DNA of 25,145 nt, from positions 1-25,145 of the forward strand of contig PUKM01000131.1 of assembly GCA_003552325.1 (NCBI GenBank). Direction: 5' to 3'. Positions 15,556 through 22,696 of this stretch are shown in pieces. Made by a program: the position numbers and the translations under genes. How positions within the stretch are numbered: position 1 is the first letter of the stretch; each line of letters starts with the position of its first letter. The notes below the pieces were generated by a model. That model did not search any database and had not been told where the DNA came from. It was given only the letters and a program-made list of their open reading frames with translations. This DNA comes from Natrialbaceae archaeon. GTDB taxonomy: Archaea > Halobacteriota > Halobacteria > Halobacteriales > Natrialbaceae.

Positions 15556-16050
15556 CTAGTCGCTATCGAACCACTTGCACATGTGCAACACGTCGAAAGG
15601 GGCTTCCTCGAGCGTTCGGACTCGCGTTGACTCGTAGCCCCGGCGATGGTACAGATCGGGGAGGAAGGGGTGGCCGTCGAACGTGCGAAGTCACAGCCGG
15701 TCGGACCCCTCCCGCTGGGCGACGCCCTCGACGTGTTTGATCAGGGTGTCGGCCACGCCACGCCCCCTCGCCCGTGGCGGGACGGCGAGGCGACCGAATT
15801 CCGGGGCGTCACGGTCGTAGTACCCCTGCGTACGGTACCGAATCGCCCCGACGATGACGCCCGACTCGACGGCGACGTACGGCCGGGCGTCACGAATCCA
15901 GCCCTCGAGGTCGGCCCGTGTCGCCTCGGCGGCACGCGAAGGAAACCCGAGTTCGACGTTCATCGCGTACGCCTCTCGGTACAGGATCGCGAGGGTTGGC
16001 GCGTCAGCGAGTTTCGCGGGCCGGATCGAGACGTCGAGTTCCTCAGTCAC
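15556..16050 (-). pseudogene. GNAT N-acetyltransferase interrupted by in-frame TGA
   Basis: Read from a GTG at 16050, the frame encodes a GNAT protein. SIRPAKLADAPTLAILYREA starts beta1/alpha1, VAVESGVIVGAIRYRT forms the central strands, and LAVPPRARGRGVADTLI is the acetyl-CoA-binding Q/RxxGxG/A motif. The frame reaches a TGA at 15691-15693 right after GSDRL. Beyond it, the same frame continues for 44 residues (LRTFDGHPFLPDLYHRRGYE and on to HMCKWFDSD) to a TAG at 15556, and this stretch is exactly the usual C-terminal end of such proteins. So the gene is intact apart from one nonsense codon, plausibly CGA changed to TGA. It may be a recent pseudogene or a sequencing error. The true start is uncertain, since the frame is open to 16230. 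Confidence 0.8.
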
Positions 16051-16175
16051 ACCTGTGTGCGCACGCTCGAGGCAAATCACTGTACCGAAGACGGAAAGAT
16101 GTTCACAGGCGTCCGCCCGTAACAACGGTTCGACAGCCACGCACCTGCCATCACTTTTCTGGCGGACCAGATACC

Positions 16176-17711
16176 TTACTCGAGTAACGACTCGCCGGTC
16201 ATTTCGGGGGGCACATCGAGGCCGATGCACTCGAGCAGCGTCGGCGCGATATCAGCGAGTGTCCCGCCGTCACGGACACGTGGCACGTCCCCACCCGTTA
16301 GCGACGAGCCCGTCCCCGCCGGCGGGACGTACAGGAACGGCACCTCGTTGTACGTGTGGGCCGTGTGTGGCCGTTCTTCGGTGCCCATATCGTCGGCGTT
16401 GCCGTGATCGGCCGTCACGAACACGTGGGCGTCCTGTGCCTCGATAGCCTCGAGCAGGCGTCCCAACTGCGTGTCGACGGCTTCGACGGCCGTGATCGTG
16501 GCCTCGTAGTCCCCGGTGTGGCCGACCATGTCGGGGTTCGCGTAGTTGCACACGAGGACGTCCGGGCTGTCGCGCTCGATGATCCCGATGGCGACGTCAG
16601 TCAGTTCCGGCGCGCTCATCTCCGGTTGTAAGTCGTAGGTCGGAACGTCGGGACTCTCGACGATCCGCCGGTGTTCGCCCTCGAACTCGACTTCGCGACC
16701 GCCGTTGAGGAAGTAGGTGACGTGGGGGTATTTTTCGGATTCCGCGATTCGAAGTTGGGTTTTCCCCGCGTCGGCGAGCACCTCACCGAGGACCTGTCGT
16801 GGTTGGTTCGGTGGGTAGGCAATCGGGAGGTCTAACGTCTTGTCGTACTGCGTGAGCATCACGATCTCGGCGTCGGGCGGGTCAGTCTCGAACGACCACT
16901 CGGGTCGAATATCGCCGAGCATCCGCGTCAACTGCCGTGCGCGATCCGACCGGAAGTTGAACCAGACGACCGCGTCGCCGTCCTCGAGGGAAGCCCCACC
17001 TTCGATGAGCGTCGGATCGACGAACTCGTCGGTCTCGCCGCGTTCGTACGACTGCCTGACGGCGTCGACCGCTGAGTTGGCTTCGAACGGGGCCTCGCGA
17101 TTGACGATTGCGTCGTAGGCTCGTTTCGTTCGCTCCCAGTTCTGATCGCGGTCCATCGCATCGTACCGGCCCGTGACGGTGGCGACGTGACCCGTGCCTG
17201 CCTCCTCGATCACTTCCTCGAGCGTCTCGAGGTAGCTCTCGCCCCCGTGTGGAGACGTGTCCCGTCCGTCGGTAAAGGCGTGGGTCACCGCCTCGACGTC
17301 ACGTTCGGCAGCCATCCGGATCAGGGCGTGGAGGTGTTCGTGATCCGCGTGGACCCCGCCGTCGCTCACCAGTCCGAGGAAGTGCACGCGCCCGTCGTGC
17401 TCGAGGGCGTGATCAAAGGCCCGGTTGATCGCGTCGTTCGTCCGGAACGTGCCGTCGGCGACGGAGTCAGCGATGCGCGTGTACTCCTGCATGACCACCC
17501 GGCCCGCACCGATGTTGAGGTGGCCGACCTCGCTGTTGCCCATCTGTCCATCGGGGAGGCCAACGCGTCGGCCGGCGACCTCGAGGCGACCGGCAGGGCC
17601 GGTCTCGGTCAATCGATCGACGACTGTCGTCTCGGCCGCTTCGACGGCGTTCCGTCCCCCGTCGTCATTGCCAAGGCCCCAGCCATCGAGAATAATGAGT
17701 GCCGCGTCCAT
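16176..17711 (-). CDS. gpmI: 2,3-bisphosphoglycerate-independent phosphoglycerate mutase
   Basis: A 511-residue alkaline-phosphatase-superfamily enzyme interconverting 3- and 2-phosphoglycerate in glycolysis and gluconeogenesis. It begins ALIILDGWGLG with the metal-binding Asp. The phosphoserine nucleophile is S60 in GQMGNSEVGHLNIGAGR. Later motifs include VSDGGVHADHEHLHALI, the substrate-binding segment TDGRDTSPHGG, VTGRYDAMDRD, NYANPDMVGHTG and FVTADHGNADDM, the last two supplying manganese ligands. The length matches the two-domain bacterial GpmI type, not the shorter archaeal ApgM type. A TATA-like TAATTA (17737-17742) is about 26-31 nt before the ATG at 17711. The interrupted GNAT gene follows downstream on the same strand. 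Confidence 0.96.
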   Translation of the reverse strand: MDAALIILDGWGLGNDDGGRNAVEAAETTVVDRLTETGPAGRLEVAGRRVGLPDGQMGNSEVGHLNIGAGRVVMQEYTRIADSVADGTFRTNDAINRAFDHALEHDGRVHFLGLVSDGGVHADHEHLHALIRMAAERDVEAVTHAFTDGRDTSPHGGESYLETLEEVIEEAGTGHVATVTGRYDAMDRDQNWERTKRAYDAIVNREAPFEANSAVDAVRQSYERGETDEFVDPTLIEGGASLEDGDAVVWFNFRSDRARQLTRMLGDIRPEWSFETDPPDAEIVMLTQYDKTLDLPIAYPPNQPRQVLGEVLADAGKTQLRIAESEKYPHVTYFLNGGREVEFEGEHRRIVESPDVPTYDLQPEMSAPELTDVAIGIIERDSPDVLVCNYANPDMVGHTGDYEATITAVEAVDTQLGRLLEAIEAQDAHVFVTADHGNADDMGTEERPHTAHTYNEVPFLYVPPAGTGSSLTGGDVPRVRDGGTLADIAPTLLECIGLDVPPEMTGESLLE

Positions 17712-17735
17712 GGTGAGGAGATTCGCTCCCGGCCG

Positions 17736-17742
17736 TAATTAG
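17736..17742 (-). promoter_or_regulatory. TATA element of gpmI
   Basis: On the reverse strand CTAATTAC is centred about 28 nt before the gpmI ATG at 17711, consistent with a leaderless message. Confidence 0.5.
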
Positions 17743-17809
17743 CTATCGTTCGGTGGAAATCATTGCCGCGCCTCGAGCGAGCCGCTGCCCACAGGCTGGC
17801 GCCGGCTGG

Positions 17810-18382
17810 TCACTCGAACGAAATCTCCGCAGCCTCGAGTACCTCGCCAAACAACCAGCCGGCGTGCTCGAGGGCGTACTCGTGGTGGGCATCCTCGAGT
17901 GCGCCGATGCAGTCCGTGACCATGAGCGGGCGATAATCACGAAGGCCCGCACTGCCGCCTGTGTGGAGCACACAGACGTTCGCGAGGGTGCCACAGAGGA
18001 CCAGGTCTTTGATGCCACGGGCACTGAGCCAGCCGTCGAGTTGGGTTTCGTGGAAGGCATCGTAGGTGTGTTTCTCGAGGACGAGATCGTCCTCCCGAAC
18101 CTCGAGTTCGTCGACCAGTTCGGCCTCCCAGGAGCCCTCGAGGACGTGTTCGCCCCAGCGGTCGAACTCGTCGTAGTAATGGGTGTCGGCGAACTGTTCG
18201 GGTGGGTGGACGTCGCGGGTGTAGACAACGCGGACGCCGCCGTCGCGAGCCCGTTCGACCAGGTCGACGATGGGGTCGATTACCGCCTCACTCCCCGGCG
18301 CATAGAGCGATCCATCCGGGTGACAGAAGCCGTTTTGCATGTCCACGACGACGAGTGCCGTTCGCGCTGCCTCGAGTTGCAT
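17810..18382 (-). CDS. Isochorismatase-family cysteine hydrolase (nicotinamidase-like)
   Basis: A 190-residue cysteine hydrolase with the complete catalytic triad of the isochorismatase/nicotinamidase superfamily: D14 in LVVVDMQNGFCHPDGS, K104 in LEKHTYDAF, and C137 in LCGTLANVCVLHT. The non-proline cis-peptide segment just before the nucleophile is present. The family hydrolyses amides or vinyl ethers, with nicotinamide, biuret or N-carbamoylsarcosine among known substrates. D71 and D74 lie in THYYDEFDRWG, but the nicotinamidase metal site is not clearly conserved, so the substrate is open. Nicotinamide deamidation for NAD salvage is the leading guess. It has its own TATA-like element and sits between gpmI and the acyl-CoA dehydrogenase, all on the reverse strand. 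Confidence 0.87.
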   Translation of the reverse strand: MQLEAARTALVVVDMQNGFCHPDGSLYAPGSEAVIDPIVDLVERARDGGVRVVYTRDVHPPEQFADTHYYDEFDRWGEHVLEGSWEAELVDELEVREDDLVLEKHTYDAFHETQLDGWLSARGIKDLVLCGTLANVCVLHTGGSAGLRDYRPLMVTDCIGALEDAHHEYALEHAGWLFGEVLEAAEISFE

Positions 18383-18401
18383 ACGTGAATCAACGCAGTC
18401 A

Positions 18402-18413
18402 GGATAGTAAAAT
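18402..18413 (-). promoter_or_regulatory. TATA element of the isochorismatase-family gene
   Basis: On the reverse strand ATTTTACTATCC lies 20-31 nt before the ATG at 18382. It falls in the 44-nt gap after the acyl-CoA dehydrogenase stop, so this gene can be transcribed independently. Confidence 0.45.
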
Positions 18414-18426
18414 CGGACGCTCTTCC

Positions 18427-19569
18427 TTACTCGAGCACGCGGTCGCCGATCGTGTTCCGAAGAATTTCGCTGGTCCCCTCGTAAATCTCGTTGAGTTTGG
18501 CGTCCCGGTAGAACCGCTCGGCGGGGAAGTCCTTGGTGTAGCCGTAACCGCCGTGGATCTGGATCCCTTCATTGGCGACCTCGCGTGAGACCTCACTGGC
18601 GTAGAGTTTCGCCTGTGCAGCCTCGGTGATGAAATCTTCGCCCCGCATCTTCTTATCCGCCGCGTCGTGCATGAGGAGTTTCGCGGCCCGGATCTGGGTA
18701 TGCATGTCCGCGAGTTTGTGTTTGATCGACTGGAACTCCCCGATCGGCTGGCCGAACTGCTCGCGCTCACCGGCGTAGTCGCGAGCTTCCTCGAACGCCG
18801 CTCGAGCGATGCCGACGCCACGGGCCGCGATGGAGATCCGGCCGCCGTTGAGGGTCTTCAACGCCTGGATGAAGCCATCGCCTTCATCGCCGAGTAGCCG
18901 GTCAGCCGGGAGGCGCAGGTCGTCGAATCGGAGTTCGGCCGTCGGACAGCCTTTGTCGCCGAGTTTCTCCTCCGTGCCTTCGACGAAGAACCCATCGTCT
19001 TCCTCCGGCCGGACGATGAACGACGAGATGCCGCGGTTGCCGGCGTCGGGGTCAGTTTTGGCGAAGAGAACGACAGTATCGGCGACCGAGCCGTTGGAGA
19101 TCCAGAGTTTCCCGCCATTGACGACGTATTCGTCGCCTGCCCGCTCTGCAGTCGTCACCATCGAGGGGACGTCACTGCCAGCCCCGGCTTCGGAGAGGGC
19201 GAACGCACCGATATCGGTCCCTTCGGCGAGTGGGGTCAGGAACTCCTGTTTCTGGTCTTCGCTCCCGAATGCGTAGATCATGTTGCCTGCCAGGGAGATG
19301 TGCGCGGCGACGATGGTCCCGACGCCACCCGAACCCCGTGAAATTTCCTCGATACCGATCGCATACGAGTGATAATCGAGGCCCGCACCACCGTACTCCT
19401 CGGGGAACGGCATTCCCAACAGACCCAACTCCGCCATCTCAGCGATCAACTCCTGGGGGAACTCGTCATCGTGGTCGATTTCACTCGCAATGGGGACGAT
19501 TTCCTCGTCGACGAACGTCGCCACCATATCCCGGATCTGTTGTTGCTCCGGTGAGAGACTGAAGTCCAT
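18427..19569 (-). CDS. Acyl-CoA dehydrogenase
   Basis: A 380-residue FAD-dependent acyl-CoA dehydrogenase catalysing alpha,beta-desaturation of an acyl-CoA, with electrons passed to ETF. The start MDFSLSPEQQQIRD at 19569 is the family N-terminus. Visible blocks are LGMPFPEEYGGAGLDY, FALSEAGAGSDVPSM with the FAD contact, GGKLWISNGSVAD, GYGYTKDFPAERFYRDAK, and the catalytic base E364 in NEIYEGTSEI. The size and base position match the short-chain or butyryl-CoA type, though isovaleryl or 2-methylacyl substrates cannot be excluded. A clear TATA (GATAAAG, 19593-19599) lies 24-30 nt upstream. The frame stays open to 20088, which would overlap the divergent squalene synthase, and that extension is rejected. 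Confidence 0.95.
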   Translation of the reverse strand: MDFSLSPEQQQIRDMVATFVDEEIVPIASEIDHDDEFPQELIAEMAELGLLGMPFPEEYGGAGLDYHSYAIGIEEISRGSGGVGTIVAAHISLAGNMIYAFGSEDQKQEFLTPLAEGTDIGAFALSEAGAGSDVPSMVTTAERAGDEYVVNGGKLWISNGSVADTVVLFAKTDPDAGNRGISSFIVRPEEDDGFFVEGTEEKLGDKGCPTAELRFDDLRLPADRLLGDEGDGFIQALKTLNGGRISIAARGVGIARAAFEEARDYAGEREQFGQPIGEFQSIKHKLADMHTQIRAAKLLMHDAADKKMRGEDFITEAAQAKLYASEVSREVANEGIQIHGGYGYTKDFPAERFYRDAKLNEIYEGTSEILRNTIGDRVLE

Positions 19570-19592
19570 ACGTAAACGTACGCTGGCAGGTT

Positions 19593-19599
19593 CTTTATC
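19593..19599 (-). promoter_or_regulatory. TATA element of the acyl-CoA dehydrogenase gene
   Basis: GATAAAG on the reverse strand is 24-30 nt before the ATG at 19569. The rest of the 189-bp divergent spacer includes a very A/T-rich TATATGATATA at 19663-19673 that may serve as a control site. Confidence 0.5.
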
Positions 19600-19758
19600 A
19601 TTGTTATACGCTATTGGCATCGCCCTCACGAGTGGGGCCCCGAAACAAGGCATATGTCGATTATATGATATAGGTCGACGACGCCATTTAGGCCCGATCA
19701 GGGATATCGACCGCGACCGCGGTGTTTTTCCGGAATGACCACCAATACTCCCCACTAG

Positions 19759-20805
19759 ATGACGACGGGCTATCCCTCTCAAGTAACTGACGCCGACCTC
19801 GAGTGGTGTTATGAGGCCGTTCACGGCGTCTCGCGCACCTTCTCGATCACGATCGATCGGCTCGAGGAGCCGATGGCGCGACAGATTTGCCTCGGCTATC
19901 TTCTTTGTCGGATCGCGGACACAATTGAAGATGCCGGCCACATCCCCCCTGATATCCAGACCGAACTGCTCGAGTCCTACGACGACGTGCTCGACCCGGA
20001 CGTCGCGTACGACGCAGAGGCGTTTCTGACCGACGTCGAACCGTGGATTCCCGACGAGGAGTCGGCCGACTGGAACGTCGTTGCCCACACGCCACGGGTG
20101 GTCAACACATTCGAGTCACTCGAGGACGAACCACGCGAGATCATGCGTGACCCCGTCCGCGAACTGGTTGGCGGGATGGCGATGTTCACCTCCCGGTACG
20201 CCGACGAAGGTGGTCTCCGGCTCCAGACGCTCGAGGAACTCGAGGAGTACTGTTGGTACGCTGCGGGAACCGTTGGGACGCTTATCACGGGTCTGGTCTC
20301 CCGTGGGACCTCCCCCGAACGGGCCGAAATCCTCCGTGAGAACGCCCGTTCGTTCGCGTTACTCCTCCAGCTCGTCAACATCGCGAAAGACGTCGAGACG
20401 GATTACCACGAGGAGAACAACGTTTATCTGCCCGCCGAGTGGCTCGAAGAAGAGGACGTCGCCCTCGATTCGGTCACGGACGAGGCTCACCACACCGGGG
20501 TGACGAACGTGATCCGACGGGTCACCGGCCGGGCGGAGAACTACCTCGACGACGCCCACCGCTATCTCGAGGTTCTGCCCGAACGCAACGGGAACACCCT
20601 CTCGGCGTGGGCGATCCCATACCTACTCGCTGTCGGCACCCTCCGCGAACTCCGTGAGCGCCCGGAGGACGTCGTCCGAGAGGGAGACGTCAAGATCTCA
20701 CGTGCAGAGGTGTTCGCCGTGCTCCAGCAGTTCGAGCAAGATGTCTCGAGAGCGGCACTTGAGGAGTTGCGTGCGGAGATGACTGAGAAGCCGCTCCACC
20801 AGTGA
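19759..20805 (+). CDS. Squalene/phytoene synthase family protein, squalene-synthase-like
   Basis: A 348-residue trans-isoprenyl diphosphate synthase of the head-to-head class. The first Asp-rich motif is DTIED (54-58) in LLCRIADTIEDAG and the second is D211-D215 in LVNIAKDVETDYHEENNVYLP; both bind the magnesium-diphosphate substrates. A DTxED first motif is characteristic of squalene synthases, whereas phytoene synthases usually carry DD in this place. It probably joins two farnesyl diphosphates to squalene, consistent with the known presence of squalenes and C50 carotenoids in haloarchaeal membranes. Other motifs are SRTFSIT near the N-terminus and YAAGTVG. No carotenoid genes adjoin it. Phytoene synthase (crtB) remains possible. 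Confidence 0.9.
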   Translation: MTTGYPSQVTDADLEWCYEAVHGVSRTFSITIDRLEEPMARQICLGYLLCRIADTIEDAGHIPPDIQTELLESYDDVLDPDVAYDAEAFLTDVEPWIPDEESADWNVVAHTPRVVNTFESLEDEPREIMRDPVRELVGGMAMFTSRYADEGGLRLQTLEELEEYCWYAAGTVGTLITGLVSRGTSPERAEILRENARSFALLLQLVNIAKDVETDYHEENNVYLPAEWLEEEDVALDSVTDEAHHTGVTNVIRRVTGRAENYLDDAHRYLEVLPERNGNTLSAWAIPYLLAVGTLRELRERPEDVVREGDVKISRAEVFAVLQQFEQDVSRAALEELRAEMTEKPLHQ

Positions 20806-20840
20806 TCGCGCAACCGGTACGTCGATAGTCCGCTGATCCG

Positions 20841-20845
20841 TTTTT
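20841..20845 (+). terminator. T-run after squalene synthase
   Basis: A run of five T residues about 36 nt after the stop codon, the simple kind of termination signal used by archaeal RNA polymerase. Confidence 0.3.
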
Positions 20846-20873
20846 CCTGCAATCTGCTCGGGTGAGCCGGACC

Positions 20874-20956
20874 TATAATACCAACTGAAAGGTTCACACA
20901 CTGATCGCCGATACGTCTGGCGATCAGGTGTGCAATGACTTGCAGTGGCTACTCTA
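20874..20956. repeat. 83-nt imperfect palindrome, REP/MITE-like intergenic element
   Basis: The inner arms 20897-20909 and 20919-20932 pair over 13 bp (CTGATCGCC against GGCGATCAG, then CACA against TGTG with one bulged G at 20928) around a 9-nt loop. Outside, ACTGAAAG-type sequence on the left still matches CTTGCAGT on the right, with mismatches and a short asymmetric bulge, out to about 20874 and 20956. The element lies between two convergent genes. From memory, very similar palindromes recur between genes in haloarchaeal genomes, but I could not verify this. No ORF or transposase is associated. Confidence 0.75.
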
Positions 20957-21021
20957 TTGTGCACACGACTCGGGGACCTCACGACATCACAGCCATAGAC
21001 AGGGTTGTCACTCACAAGGGG

Positions 21022-21026
21022 AAAAA
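21022..21026 (-). terminator. T-run after the L37e gene
   Basis: A run of five T residues on the reverse strand starts 17 nt after the L37e stop, facing the T-run of the convergent squalene synthase gene. Confidence 0.3.
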
Positions 21027-21042
21027 CGGTGAGAGAGAAAGA

Positions 21043-21219
21043 TCAGTTGTCGCCGGCTTTCGACTGCCAGCCGTACGAGCGGCGTTTGGCGGACTTGCCA
21101 AACCCACAGGACGAACAGACGCCCTTTCTCGAGTGGTAGGATTTCTCACCGCAGCGTCGACATTTGACGTGCGTCGTCTTGTTCTTCTTTCCTTGGCTTG
21201 GGGTTCCTGCGCCAGTCAT
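21043..21219 (-). CDS. rpl37e: 50S ribosomal protein L37e
   Basis: A small gene of 58 codons found by direct translation. The protein begins MTGAGTPSQGKKNKTTHVKC and has the zinc ribbon C20-x2-C23 and C35-x2-C38, with HSRKGVCSSCGFGKSAKRRSY matching eukaryotic and archaeal L37e throughout. It is very basic, unlike the acidic neighbours, as expected for a large-subunit rRNA-binding protein. Its ATG overlaps the stop of the LSm gene by 4 nt (ATGA at 21219-21216), so it is the second gene of a coupled pair. The LSm-L37e arrangement is widespread in archaea. The assignment is certain. Confidence 0.96.
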   Translation of the reverse strand: MTGAGTPSQGKKNKTTHVKCRRCGEKSYHSRKGVCSSCGFGKSAKRRSYGWQSKAGDN

Positions 21220-21455
21220 GGAGTGATCGAAACGACGTTATCGCCGCGTATAATGGTTGTGTCTTCGACCGAGGCGGTCGTGTCATCGTCACTCACACTC
21301 CCCGTGGCCGCCGAAAGCGCGACGTCCTCGAGGACGAGATTCATGTGTTGATCGTAGCCGGCGAGGTCGCCCACGTACGCTTCACCGCTTTTGAGTCGAA
21401 CGCGAACCCGGTCGCCGAGTGCTGCCTCGAGTACGTCCAACGGTCGTCCACTCAT
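21216..21455 (-). CDS. Archaeal LSm (Sm-like) RNA-binding protein
   Basis: A 79-residue Sm-fold protein. The Sm1 motif is seen in DVLEAALGDRVRVRLKSGEAYVGDLAGYDQHMNLVLEDV and the Sm2 motif IIRGDNVVSI is at the C-terminus. Archaeal LSm proteins form heptameric rings that bind U-rich RNA, and in Haloferax volcanii LSm binds small RNAs and tRNAs. The start MSGRPLDV at 21455 is supported by a TATA-like GATTAA at 21481-21486 and by the family length; the frame is open to 21620, but that extension contains the hairpin described at 21522. It is coupled to L37e through a 4-nt overlap. Confidence 0.93.
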   Translation of the reverse strand: MSGRPLDVLEAALGDRVRVRLKSGEAYVGDLAGYDQHMNLVLEDVALSAATGSVSDDDTTASVEDTTIIRGDNVVSITP

Positions 21456-21480
21456 ATACGAGAAGGCAGGTGTCGGACAC

Positions 21481-21486
21481 TTAATC
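21481..21486 (-). promoter_or_regulatory. TATA element of the LSm-L37e operon
   Basis: GATTAA on the reverse strand lies 26-31 nt before the LSm ATG at 21455, pointing to a leaderless proximal transcript. Confidence 0.5.
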
Positions 21487-21521
21487 GTACCGGTCCGAGT
21501 TACCAACGGGCTTCTGATACC

Positions 21522-21590
21522 GTTGGCTGTAACTGTGTAACGACTCTCGCCACCCGGGTAGGCGAGAAGCTTGAACGACGTACAGCCGAC
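21522..21590. other. 69-nt two-tier hairpin upstream of LSm
   Basis: The outer stem GTTGGCTGTA/TACAGCCGAC (21522-21531 with 21581-21590) has 10 bp including one G-U pair. The inner stem TCTCGCC/GGCGAGA (21545-21551 with 21561-21567) has 7 bp and a 9-nt loop. The two arms of the internal loop are each 13 nt and both contain AACGAC. It could be a small RNA, a leader element of a longer LSm transcript, or a protein site. It matches no RNA family I can name. Confidence 0.5.
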
Positions 21591-21599
21591 AGTATGAGA

Positions 21600-22016
21600 C
21601 CACGGAATAACTGAGTACATAAAGAAACAATAGCTTTATATCTGCCAATTAATTTGTGAGTGGCTCATCGACGAGTGACAATTTGATCTTGGCACTACTG
21701 AAACCAAGTGCCGGGGTGCCTCTGACACTCACCTCCAGTGGTGTGGTGTGTTGCCCGGACATCCCTGCTGGAGTATCGTCACTAACGGTGTGACGACCCC
21801 GGAATTTTGCCGTGGAAAACAGTCTGCATACGCCACCGTGAATCCGGCTCCCCTCCGTAGCGGGCGGTATTTCACCACCCGTGTTTCGGAGAAGGATGGA
21901 CTGGGGGACCTGGCAAGACTGCACTCCGTAGAGAAATCAAGACACACTGCAGGTCTCGATGATCTCGGTTCGATGACTATGCTATCATTTTTCAAATACC
22001 CCCTCGATAAGCGCCC
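21600..22016. other. Gene-poor, A/T-richer stretch with several inverted repeats
   Basis: I find no credible protein gene here; open frames such as 21649-21924 on the reverse strand show no family resemblance. The stretch has lower G+C than its neighbours. It contains hairpins at 21619-21639 (ATAAAG/CTTTAT), 21776-21796 (TCGTCAC/GTGACGA) and 21853-21891 (CGGGCGGT/ACCACCCG inside CTCCG/CGGAG). A strong TATA-like TTTATAT at 21635-21641 could start a rightward transcript near 21665, and TATAAAG on the other strand could start a leftward one. It may hold a non-coding RNA or a decayed gene. Confidence 0.4.
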
Positions 22017-22592
22017 ATGGGACGAGCCACTGCACTGGCCGATCGCATCGTCGCAATCTCCGAGTCGCTGGTCAGTGCTCGTATACTGGGGCTCGCGGGA
22101 GCGACATTTATACTCTTCCTCGCGGTGATCCTTCCGGAAGAAGCTAGCAGAAACGCGGCCTATTTCGGTGATAACCCCACCCCGGATGGTTCGTTCATCT
22201 ATTCCGCGTCGGACCTCTACGACATGGCGAGTGCCTATGGAGAAGATGGGAGGCGATATTATATCCGCTCACGGTTCACCTTCGACATCGTTTGGCCGCT
22301 TGCCTACGGCTGGTTTCTCTGGGCGGGCATCACGTATTTCGGGCAGTCAGTCGCGAATCCGAAGGCCAGCTACGTGGTGATGCTCCCGATGCTGGCCGTC
22401 CTCCTCGATTTCATGGAGAACACCGCAGCGTCGCTGGTGATGTTTTTCTATCCAGCACAGCTACCGGTGGTTCCACACCTGGCCCCAGCGTTCACCTTTG
22501 GAAAGTGGGTCCTCATCGGGCTGAGCTTTATGACGTTTGGACTGTTCGGGTTCGTGTGGCTCGGCAGGCGAATACAGCAACACCGTTCGTAA
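22017..22592 (+). CDS. Four-helix membrane protein of unknown function
   Basis: A 191-residue membrane protein that I cannot assign to a named family. Four hydrophobic helices are seen at about 23-41, 91-108, 120-142 and 162-184. Between helices 1 and 2 lies a conserved-looking extracellular or loop segment, YSASDLYDMASAYGEDGRR followed by YYIRSRFTFDIVWPLAYG. That pattern (an alpha-helical tyrosine/arginine-rich loop followed by a D-[IL]-[VL]-[WF]-P-L-x-Y-G helix) reminds me of uncharacterised four-helix bacterial proteins. It ends in a basic RRIQQHRS tail. The ATG at 22017 is preceded by A/T-rich TTCAAATA at 21991-21998. The neighbours are unrelated, so context gives no function. Confidence 0.8.
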   Translation: MGRATALADRIVAISESLVSARILGLAGATFILFLAVILPEEASRNAAYFGDNPTPDGSFIYSASDLYDMASAYGEDGRRYYIRSRFTFDIVWPLAYGWFLWAGITYFGQSVANPKASYVVMLPMLAVLLDFMENTAASLVMFFYPAQLPVVPHLAPAFTFGKWVLIGLSFMTFGLFGFVWLGRRIQQHRS

Positions 22593-22696
22593 GTCACTCC
22601 CAACACGACGACTGCTATCCGATTGCTCGAGGCTACCCACCAGGCACGTTGTAATACGATCTGCTCTGAAACACCGATACTCTCGAGCACCCCCGG

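Noticed and set aside
15691..15693. TGA in the GNAT gene as a selenocysteine codon
   Set aside because: No SECIS-like element is seen, haloarchaea are not known to use selenocysteine, and the position is not a redox site of GNAT proteins.
19570..20088. N-terminal extension of the acyl-CoA dehydrogenase frame
   Set aside because: It overlaps the divergent squalene synthase and lacks protein-like character; the family N-terminus and TATA spacing fix the start at 19569.
21649..21924. 91-codon reverse-strand open frame in the gene-poor stretch
   Set aside because: No domain, signal or promoter-start arrangement supports it. It is kept only as part of the unexplained stretch.
21600..22016. RNase P RNA or SRP RNA in the structured stretch
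   Set aside because: The conserved P4 core sequences of RNase P RNA and the helix 8 GGAAG/AGCAGCC pattern of SRP RNA were not found on either strand.
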